Assembly (NCBI GenBank): GCA_964541595.1
Contig: CAZIRO010000038.1
Span: forward strand, 1-19,549
Reading direction: 5' to 3'
Origin: CAZIRO01 sp964541595
Lineage (GTDB): Bacteria; Acidobacteriota; HRBIN11
DNA: 19,549 nt
Positions 13,555 through 19,549 of the stretch are shown one piece after another (positions within the stretch are counted from its first letter, which is position 1; each line of letters opens with the position of its first letter). The position numbers and the translations under genes are program-made. The notes under the pieces were generated by a model that saw only the letters and a program-made list of their open reading frames with translations, made no database searches and was not told the DNA's origin.

Positions 13555-16500
13555 TCAGGGAGCGGTCTGCCGTATAGGTTCGGAATATCGCCGTGCCAGG
13601 TAGGGATTCAATTGCAGTGCCCGTTCACGTCGTTCCCGGGCGCGTATCTGCCATTGCGTACGGGATGCCGTGTCATTCGTGTACCGTGCCCGCAGTGCGT
13701 AGAGTATCCCCTCGAGCAGATACGATTCGGCGTCGCGCGGATCGATCATCCGGGCTTTACGCGCCATCTCCAGACCCTCCCGGATCAGCTGCATCACGTG
13801 TTCCTCCGACAGGGGCGCACGTCGTTCGGTCTGCCATCGAACGAATGTGACCACCCAGACGGCGATCTCCCGGCAAGTTTCCGCGTCGTGCGGGTCCCGT
13901 GTATAGGCACGATTCAGAAAATCCCGCGAGCGACGAAATGCGGTCGTCGGATCGGCCCCGCCGTGGATCCGCCACCGGGCCTCCTGTAAAAGCAACACGC
14001 CGTGATAACGATACGCCAGTATGTTTCCGGGATCAATGTCCTGAACCACCCGTACAGCACGTCGGCTGATCGTGAACCACGCTTCCGGGTTTCCGTTCCG
14101 GTGTAGCAGATATTGGATCGCCAGAATACCGGTGGCTGCAATGTTATTGAACGCGTGAATGTACCGGGGGTTCATCTGAATGGCCTGTCGAAACGAACGA
14201 ATGGCCTGCTGGTACTGGACGATAGGTGATTTCCCCCGGACCCACAGGTATTCTCCACGGATCTTATGGATCAGGCCCAGGTTGTTCCATGCGTGGGCAT
14301 TGCGATTGATCCGAAGTGCGCGTTTCAGCAAATATTCGGCACGCGCCAGAAACGCGGTCGGGTCCCGACCGTGTTGTACCGCATCGGCGGCCAGCGCACC
14401 GTATACGATCCCGGCATTGTTGTATGATAAATGGTAGAGTGGATCGATCCGCAGCGCCTGTTCGAAGAAATCGGCGGCCTGCCGATACGCCGATGTCGGG
14501 TCCCGGCCGGTCCGTCGCTGGTATTCTCCGATATTGAACTGTGCAAGTCCGGCATTGTTCGCCACCCGGGCGTTATGCGGATTCAATTGCAGCGCCCGCG
14601 TGAATGCCTCGGTGGATCGCTGTAGAAATACAGACGGGTCCATCCCGTGTTGAAGTGCGTATTCACTCCATACGCCATAGATAATTCCCATGCTGTTGTA
14701 GACGTGTACGAGGTCTGGATACACGCGCAATACCCGCTGGTAGGCCTGAATCGCCTGTGCAAAGGGGGACCGGGGATCACGTCCGTGACCGGCCAGATAG
14801 CGCCCCCATGTCGCATGGATCCCACCGAGTTCGTCGTACAATGCGACGTTGTCCGGTGCGATACGAATCGCGGTCTGCAGCGCGTCCCGCGCCTTTTTCA
14901 ATAGCGACCAGGGATTCCGACCGCGGTTCACCCACACCCGGGCATGATGTTGCCAGGCACGGGCCAGCAAAACATAGGCCTGTGTTTCTTGCGGGTGGGT
15001 ATGCACCACGCGTTGCATCAGTTGTATGCCACGGGTTAACAGAGGGAGCGGATCACGGTCCGTGTGAAACATCCGGTACGCAGCCACATGCACCCCGGCT
15101 TCCGCCCGTATGAGCAAACTCTGGATGTCCCCGGGGTCCATCTGCCGGACGGCCCGGCAAAATTCCCGTACCCGACGGAACGCACGGTGCGGGGATTGAC
15201 CCTGCGCAATCGCCAGTTGCATCAGGGCCAGCCATCGACGGCATTCGGCGAGATATACCCGGGGGTCACTGCGTCCTACCCGGAGTGCACGCCCGTAGGC
15301 GTTTCCGGCGCGGGTGAAATCCCGCAGGGCCTCCGCGTATGCACCGCGTTCCAGGTATTCCTGTCCCCGTGCCATATGGATGTCGCCTTCCAGGAGTTCG
15401 ATCTCATACTGCCAGGATGGATGGCCCTGCATCGTCTGAACCGCTGCAAGGGCCGCGTTGTAACGGCCTTCGTAGAGCGCGATCAGCCCGGTGACATACG
15501 CCGGCATTTCACCCGATCCCCGGGCTTTGCGGAGATACTCCAGTGCCGGTTGTTTGTACTGGCGCTCAGCTTCGGCCAGTGCCCGTGCACGCATTTCCGG
15601 ATCGGTCAGTCGCGCGGCAGCCTGCCGATACCTCCGGTACAGCCGTGCGTATACGAGTCCCAGGGTGTATGCGACCGAGGGTGTACGGTATCCCGACTGC
15701 CAGGCGCGGAGCAGATGGTCCCGCGCGGTCGTGTATTCTCCCAGTGCCAGATGTCCCCGACCCAGAGCGTAATGCCCCGGCGCACGCGCCAGTTGCCCCA
15801 TCCGGAGGATGCGTTGCGAAAGGGACCGCAGCTGTTGCCGAACACGGACCCGATCCTGAACGATCGAATGCGGTACGCTCAGGTGCGTGTACCGCATCAT
15901 CGACTCGATTACCCGCACACGTTGTCCGAGTTCGCTCGCAATTCGTGCCTGCTGTGCCGCCGTCCACCGTGTATGTAACCACAACCCGCCCAGAACAATG
16001 GACAGTACCGACGCAACGGCTGTCACGGCAAACGTCCACCGGTGTTTCTGCGCCTTTTTCCACAGCCGGTACCCGATCCCGGAACGGCGGGCCAGAACGG
16101 GTTCACCGTCCAGGAACCGCCGTAGATCTTCGGCCACTGCACGTGCGGAGTCGTATCGACGGTTTGGATCTTTTTCCATACATTTCAGGATGATGGTTTC
16201 CAGATCGCGCGGCATTGACGGATTGAACTTCCGCGGCGGTGGAGGCAGCGTGTCCAGGATGTGGAACATGACTTCAACGGCCGATCCGCCGGTAAACGGC
16301 AGGGATCCGGTGAACACCGCATACATCGTCACGCCCAGACCGTACACGTCCGTGCGTCGGTCGAGCTGCGTGGACTGACCGGTGACCTGTTCCGGAGCCA
16401 TGTATTCCGGCGTGCCGACCGCGATTCCGGTGTGCGTCAGGCCTTCGGCGGTCATTTCGCGTGCCAATCCAAAATCCACGATATAGGGATGCAGTGTACC

Positions 16501-17223
16501 GTCCGGAAGGGTTTCCACCAGGATGTTCTGCGGTTTGACATCCCGATGGATCAGCCCGATCCGATGCGCGGCATGCAGTCCTTCGGCGATCTGAATGAAG
16601 ATGCGCACCTTCTGTTCCACGGTCAGCGCGGGCGCGAGATCCCGGAGCGTGTGCCCCTCGATGTATTGCATGGCAATGTATGGGCGACCGTGGATCTCTC
16701 CCACCTCGTAGACCTTACCCACATTGGGGTGGTCCACCCGTGCCTGTGCCCGGGCTTCGAACAGGAACCGGCGCACGTGATGGGGATCCTGCGCGTACAG
16801 GAATTTCAGTGCCACCTGCCGTTGCAACTGCGGGTCCCAGGCCGCATACACCGCGCCCATGCCGCCGCGTCCCAGCAGCCGGAAATTCGTGTATCGTGTC
16901 CAGTCCTGAATCTCCGGGAGGATATCCGTATACCCGGTCTCGTCCGGGAGTTCAATGGTCTCCGGTGTGCCGGGTTCTCGGGTCCACTGTTGCATTCGGG
17001 GGAAACACTGCGACGGTCCGGCATGCGTCGCACGCAGTCTGATGAGTACCTGCGGAGCGAGGCGGCCGCTGGCAACGAGTACATCAATGATGTGCACCAC
17101 ATCCGGTTCAGTATCCGGATGGCGGTGGTGGACTTCCCGGATGGCCCACAGGAGGTCGTCCAGCCGGATCCAGCCGCCTCGAAGCGCTCGTTCTAACAGA
17201 TCCAGTGCGGTGGGTTTGTCCAT
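13555..17223 (-). CDS. Transmembrane Ser/Thr protein kinase with TPR-rich extracytoplasmic half
   Basis: From ATG 17221-17223 (1222 aa) a short helical domain (about 5-70) precedes the kinase domain (about 112-380). The kinase has the glycine loop GRGGMG (118-123), Lys140, HRDVKPQN with Asp228, DFG (250-252) and APE (276-278), so it should be active. One transmembrane helix (about 396-417) follows. The remaining 800 residues are TPR-like. From about 768 to 1134 eight consecutive units of 46 residues (one of 45) each begin with a G-x-D/N/S-P motif. The likely role is signalling from the cell envelope through the periplasmic repeats; the ligand is unknown. A longer frame to 17319 is not supported, because it would run through the apparent leader. 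Confidence 0.92.
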   Translation of the reverse strand: MDKPTALDLLERALRGGWIRLDDLLWAIREVHHRHPDTEPDVVHIIDVLVASGRLAPQVLIRLRATHAGPSQCFPRMQQWTREPGTPETIELPDETGYTDILPEIQDWTRYTNFRLLGRGGMGAVYAAWDPQLQRQVALKFLYAQDPHHVRRFLFEARAQARVDHPNVGKVYEVGEIHGRPYIAMQYIEGHTLRDLAPALTVEQKVRIFIQIAEGLHAAHRIGLIHRDVKPQNILVETLPDGTLHPYIVDFGLAREMTAEGLTHTGIAVGTPEYMAPEQVTGQSTQLDRRTDVYGLGVTMYAVFTGSLPFTGGSAVEVMFHILDTLPPPPRKFNPSMPRDLETIILKCMEKDPNRRYDSARAVAEDLRRFLDGEPVLARRSGIGYRLWKKAQKHRWTFAVTAVASVLSIVLGGLWLHTRWTAAQQARIASELGQRVRVIESMMRYTHLSVPHSIVQDRVRVRQQLRSLSQRILRMGQLARAPGHYALGRGHLALGEYTTARDHLLRAWQSGYRTPSVAYTLGLVYARLYRRYRQAAARLTDPEMRARALAEAERQYKQPALEYLRKARGSGEMPAYVTGLIALYEGRYNAALAAVQTMQGHPSWQYEIELLEGDIHMARGQEYLERGAYAEALRDFTRAGNAYGRALRVGRSDPRVYLAECRRWLALMQLAIAQGQSPHRAFRRVREFCRAVRQMDPGDIQSLLIRAEAGVHVAAYRMFHTDRDPLPLLTRGIQLMQRVVHTHPQETQAYVLLARAWQHHARVWVNRGRNPWSLLKKARDALQTAIRIAPDNVALYDELGGIHATWGRYLAGHGRDPRSPFAQAIQAYQRVLRVYPDLVHVYNSMGIIYGVWSEYALQHGMDPSVFLQRSTEAFTRALQLNPHNARVANNAGLAQFNIGEYQRRTGRDPTSAYRQAADFFEQALRIDPLYHLSYNNAGIVYGALAADAVQHGRDPTAFLARAEYLLKRALRINRNAHAWNNLGLIHKIRGEYLWVRGKSPIVQYQQAIRSFRQAIQMNPRYIHAFNNIAATGILAIQYLLHRNGNPEAWFTISRRAVRVVQDIDPGNILAYRYHGVLLLQEARWRIHGGADPTTAFRRSRDFLNRAYTRDPHDAETCREIAVWVVTFVRWQTERRAPLSEEHVMQLIREGLEMARKARMIDPRDAESYLLEGILYALRARYTNDTASRTQWQIRARERRERALQLNPYLARRYSEPIRQTAP
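13819..14922 (-). repeat. Protein repeat: eight 46-residue GxDP-type TPR units in the kinase
   Basis: Each unit follows G-x-D-P, an amphipathic helix with A..AL, then a P-x6-NN-x-G type helix and a final Y. The classical TPR is 34 residues; here each linker adds about 12 residues with the same opening motif. The DNA copies have diverged, so this is an old repeat and not a recent duplication. Confidence 0.75.
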
Positions 17224-17343
17224 TGAATATACGAACCTTCTGAATCCATACGCTGCACGTCGTCCGATCCCGCACCGACAGGCGCAAGACCCACCTGCAG
17301 CCGCGGGTCTGAACGACATCGGTTCGACCCGACACCGTAAATA

Positions 17344-17372
17344 GTTATACCGTGTTTTCCGGTGGGGTTCAA
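17344..17372 (-). promoter_or_regulatory. Candidate sigma70-like promoter for the kinase-JAMM pair
   Basis: On the minus strand TTGAAC (17367-17372) and TATAAC (17344-17349) are separated by exactly 17 bp. This implies a leader of roughly 115 nt before the kinase ATG at 17223, containing an AGACCC/GGGTCT inverted repeat. Confidence 0.4.
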
Positions 17373-17409
17373 ATCACGGTGTCCAGAATCGGATCGGATA
17401 ACGCGGGGA

Positions 17410-18375
17410 TTACTCGCGCTCGGCCGGGCGCCAGGATTGAATCCGAATGGTTCCCATTCCACTGCGAATATGCATACGAAACCCACCCGCGCCGACCGTA
17501 CCCTCCACCGCACGGGGTTTTGTGACCACCATACGGGTCAACGGGAAGTCCATACGAACGGAACCCAGGCCGGTCTTTGCGGAAATCCAGAATCCCGCGT
17601 CTTCCGGGAGAATGATTTCGACGTCTCCGGTACCCACATCGATCCGCCAGGCACCGTCCTGCGGCAGTTCGACGCTGGAGATTCGGATGTCGCCCACGCC
17701 GATCTTGGCGTCGAGTTCTCCGGCCACGCGAGACAGTTCGACATCCCCGGTACCGGTTTTCAATTCGATATCTCCATGGATACGCTCGCCGACGATGTCC
17801 CCCACACCGGTAGTGATATTCACATCGTCATCGATGCGTCGGATCCGAACGTCGCCGGCCCCGGAGATCAGGCGGACCTTCCGCTGGATGTCTTCCACTT
17901 CGATCTGACCAGCGCCCACCGTGATCGTTGTCGGACCGGTGATCCGGGTGATTGCGATATCGCCGGCGCCGGTGCGCAGCTCGACTTCGGTGTCTACGGG
18001 AACGTTCAGTTCATAGTCGATACGTACGCGTTGTCGATCGCGTTTCCGTGCGGGCGTGATGCGCAACAATCGCGGATCGTGCAGACGCACCGGTGGCTGC
18101 GCACGGATCGTTTCCAGCAGTTCGTCAGCGCTCTCCTGGGTCAATGCCCGTGCCTCGATTCGGCCGCGAATGACCACGCGGTGGGAGTCCCAGCCGACGA
18201 TACGAATATCCCCGGCACGGTTTTCGATTTCGAGATTCAGCGGGGTTTCAACCCGGAACTCCCGTTCGAACGTTCCCTCAGCTCGAAACGGCAGTGATTC
18301 ATAACATGCCCATCCAAGTCCCAGGATCGCAGTGGCCACAATGAACAACGTCCGGTGTACGGGTCGGTATCGCAT
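17410..18375 (-). CDS. DUF4097-like beta-repeat envelope protein
   Basis: The 321-residue protein has an N-terminal hydrophobic export segment (about 8-24) with a Cys24 in LGWAC that could be a non-classical lipobox. After a beta-rich region it shows GxGD[IV] repeats, beginning at residues 136, 154, 172, 190, 208, 226, 248 and 269. The first five units are exactly 18 residues long. This is the pattern of DUF4097/adhesin-like beta-solenoids; its role is unknown. The start has a strong GGAGG, unusually close (2 nt) to the ATG, or GAGGA a little further. It lies 186 nt upstream of the kinase on the same strand. Confidence 0.8.
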   Translation of the reverse strand: MRYRPVHRTLFIVATAILGLGWACYESLPFRAEGTFEREFRVETPLNLEIENRAGDIRIVGWDSHRVVIRGRIEARALTQESADELLETIRAQPPVRLHDPRLLRITPARKRDRQRVRIDYELNVPVDTEVELRTGAGDIAITRITGPTTITVGAGQIEVEDIQRKVRLISGAGDVRIRRIDDDVNITTGVGDIVGERIHGDIELKTGTGDVELSRVAGELDAKIGVGDIRISSVELPQDGAWRIDVGTGDVEIILPEDAGFWISAKTGLGSVRMDFPLTRMVVTKPRAVEGTVGAGGFRMHIRSGMGTIRIQSWRPAERE

Positions 18376-18519
18376 GACCTCCTCAAAACCGTGATCTCTT
18401 ACCGTTAAACGCCGCCGGTGCCCCCATCGGTTAACAGTGCGGGAACGGCAGGGATATCCGGCGCGGGAGAGAACCGGGCGGTCATGACGGAAATCAGGAT
18501 CGCAACGTTCGGATGTTTG

Positions 18520-19239
18520 TCACCCTTTGTCGGGCACCTCGATTGTCACTTTTCCCTGCAGCACCGCATACTTCCGATATTTCCACAATGCGCGAACCAC
18601 ACGGAAAAAGTCGGACCAGCGAATCTTTTTCCCCTGACGATACCGCCGGGGACGATATTGTACGGGAACCTCCACGATCCGGTGGCCGCTGCCCAGGATC
18701 CTGGCCGTGATCTCGGGTTCGACTTCAAACCGGTTGCTTTCGATCGTCAGCGATTTCGCGATGTCCCGGGTGAACATTTTGTAACAGGTCATCATATCCG
18801 TCAGCCGGCATCCGTACAGCCAGTTCGTCAGCCAGGTCAACACACGGTTCGCCATGTAAGTCATCCATATGGTTTCCGACGGGGGTTGCAGGAACCGCGA
18901 ACCGAACACGACCCGGGTTTCTCCCTTTTGAATCGGTTCCAGCAGTTTGAGGTACTCCATGGGATCGAGTTCCAGATCCGCATCCTGAATGATGACCACG
19001 TCCCCCGTGATATGTTGTAACCCCGTACGAATGGCCGCGCCCTTGCCGCGATTGGATGCGTGCAGGATCACCTGTACATCGGGTGCGTGAAAACGGGTCA
19101 ACCACTCCCGTGTTCCGTCCGAGGAGCCGTCATCGACGATGATGATCTCCTTCTCCAGAGGGACAGCGCGCACCCGCTGGAGTACCGTTTCGATCGTGTC
19201 CATCTCGTTAAACACGGGAATGATAACGGACAACCGCAT
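18520..19239 (-). CDS. Family 2 glycosyltransferase, dolichol/polyprenyl-phosphate sugar transferase type
   Basis: From ATG 19237-19239 (239 aa) the protein opens with the GT-A fold start MRLSVIIPVFNEMDTIETVL. Then come VDDGSSDGT, the nucleotide and metal site QDADLELDP, and GSRFLQPP. TDMMTCYKMF and VPVQYRPRRYRQGKKI are seen in DPM1-like enzymes. These transfer mannose or another sugar from a nucleotide donor to a lipid phosphate at the cytoplasmic membrane face. No transmembrane segment is visible, so it is the soluble DPM1 type. The longer frame to 19380 reads through the adjacent MITE-like element and is not likely coding. Confidence 0.88.
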   Translation of the reverse strand: MRLSVIIPVFNEMDTIETVLQRVRAVPLEKEIIIVDDGSSDGTREWLTRFHAPDVQVILHASNRGKGAAIRTGLQHITGDVVIIQDADLELDPMEYLKLLEPIQKGETRVVFGSRFLQPPSETIWMTYMANRVLTWLTNWLYGCRLTDMMTCYKMFTRDIAKSLTIESNRFEVEPEITARILGSGHRIVEVPVQYRPRRYRQGKKIRWSDFFRVVRALWKYRKYAVLQGKVTIEVPDKG

Positions 19240-19277
19240 GTAACGTTCTCGTACGATCCGTTGGGATGGTTCGATTG

Positions 19278-19306
19278 ATATTATCATTCCGCGATCGGGA
19301 CGGCAA
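19278..19306 (-). promoter_or_regulatory. Candidate promoter for the glycosyltransferase gene
   Basis: On the minus strand TTGCCG (19301-19306) and TAATAT (19278-19283) are 17 bp apart, about 40 bp before the start codon. The -35 would fall inside a degenerate copy of the MITE terminal repeat (19289-19314). Consensus match is weak. Confidence 0.25.
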
Positions 19307-19314
19307 ATGGGGGG
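19289..19314. repeat. Degenerate extra copy of the MITE/IS terminal repeat
   Basis: CCGCGATCGGGACGGC followed by AAATGGGG matches the IS right-end repeat (minus-strand reading of 902-927) at 19 of 26 positions, in the same orientation as the intact end that begins 4 bp further right at 19318. It may be the scar of an older insertion. Confidence 0.4.
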
Positions 19315-19317
19315 GTA

Positions 19318-19549
19318 CTGGGATCGGGACAGGCCATGGGACATGCGCACCACCGGATCCACCGGTGTGCCGGTGGCCACCGGTCTCGGGTGTCGGGTCT
19401 CAGGTCTCGGGTCTCAGGTGTCGGGTATTAGGTCTCAGGTCCCAGGCCCCAGGTCCCAGGTGTCCGGTGTCGAGTGTCCGGTATGCAGGTGTCAGGTATC
19501 CGGGACGGGAGACGGAAGACAGCGGACGGGGCATCGCATGGGCGGGGGA
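19318..19549. mobile_element. Second MITE-like element, cut by right window edge
   Basis: The left end CTGGGATCGGGACAGG and following bases match the IS right-end repeat at 23 of 26 positions. A 39-bp block (19349-19387) with the CCACCGG-TGTG-CCGGTGG hairpin is identical to 10208-10246 of the complete copy. The last 64 bp nearly match 10281-10345. Between them lies a longer heptamer array. By comparison, about 50 bp including the right inverted repeat should lie past the edge. The predicted target duplication is GGGGGGTA (19310-19317). Confidence 0.75.
19381..19500. repeat. 7-bp tandem repeat array, about 17 units
   Basis: Fifteen in-register heptamers (19381-19485), one extra base, then two more units, follow the same N-GGT-N-Y-Y pattern as the 8-unit array at 10240-10295. 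The units are not identical, which points to amplification with divergence. Confidence 0.8.

Noticed and set aside
17224..17319. 32-residue N-terminal extension of the kinase frame
   Set aside because: It is Arg/Cys-rich, lacks a family match and overlaps the apparent leader; ATG 17223 starts the helical domain directly.
17300..17385. Possible tRNA from T-loop-like GGTTCGACC and GGTTCAAATC
   Set aside because: No 5-bp T-stem pairs around either loop, and no acceptor or anticodon arm could be drawn.
19240..19380. N-terminal extension of the glycosyltransferase frame
   Set aside because: It reads through the MITE-like element and a promoter candidate, while the family fold begins at MRLSVIIPVFNE (19239).

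Overview
The window looks like chromosomal DNA of a GC-rich, Gram-negative, free-living heterotroph. The pointers are an Oar-type TonB-dependent receptor with a carboxypeptidase-regulatory-like N-terminus, a large membrane Ser/Thr kinase with a TPR exterior, a DUF4097-type beta-repeat protein and an SPL-like radical SAM protein. This mix is common in Acidobacteriota and neighbouring phyla. That placement is inference; no rRNA or other decisive marker is present.

Left edge (1-927): the C-terminal part of an IS4-family DDE transposase, cut by the window start. It is followed directly by a 26-bp sequence that I read as the right terminal inverted repeat of the IS. Next is a stand-alone thiolase on the + strand (1061-2248).

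Positions 2279-10103 hold a tight minus-strand run, read right to left: a membrane-anchored coiled-coil protein, the TonB-dependent receptor, lepA (EF4), lepB (signal peptidase I), a MerR regulator, a long-chain polyprenyl diphosphate synthase and pyrE. Gaps are short or negative. The run therefore probably works as one operon joining translation (LepA), protein export (LepB), an outer-membrane receptor, isoprenoid supply and pyrimidine salvage/synthesis. pyrE is bracketed by two copies of a 30-bp palindromic repeat.

Positions 10432-13008 are a divergent + strand group: an SPL-like radical SAM protein, a small membrane protein with a split zinc ribbon, and rsgA (30S assembly GTPase). It converges on a second minus-strand group (19239 down to 13072): a GT2 glycosyltransferase, a DUF4097-like beta-repeat protein, a 1222-residue Ser/Thr kinase with TPRs, and a JAMM-type metalloprotease-like protein.

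The most striking non-genic structure is a small MITE-like element. A complete copy (10177-10398) has imperfect 26-bp terminal inverted repeats, a flanking 8-bp direct repeat (GAATGGAA), an internal hairpin and an array of 7-bp repeats. A second, longer copy starts at 19318 and runs off the right edge. The element's terminal repeat matches the sequence just after the transposase stop codon at the left edge (23 of 26 positions against the second copy). The IS at the left is thus the likely source of the transposase that moves these elements. No tRNA, rRNA or CRISPR array was found.
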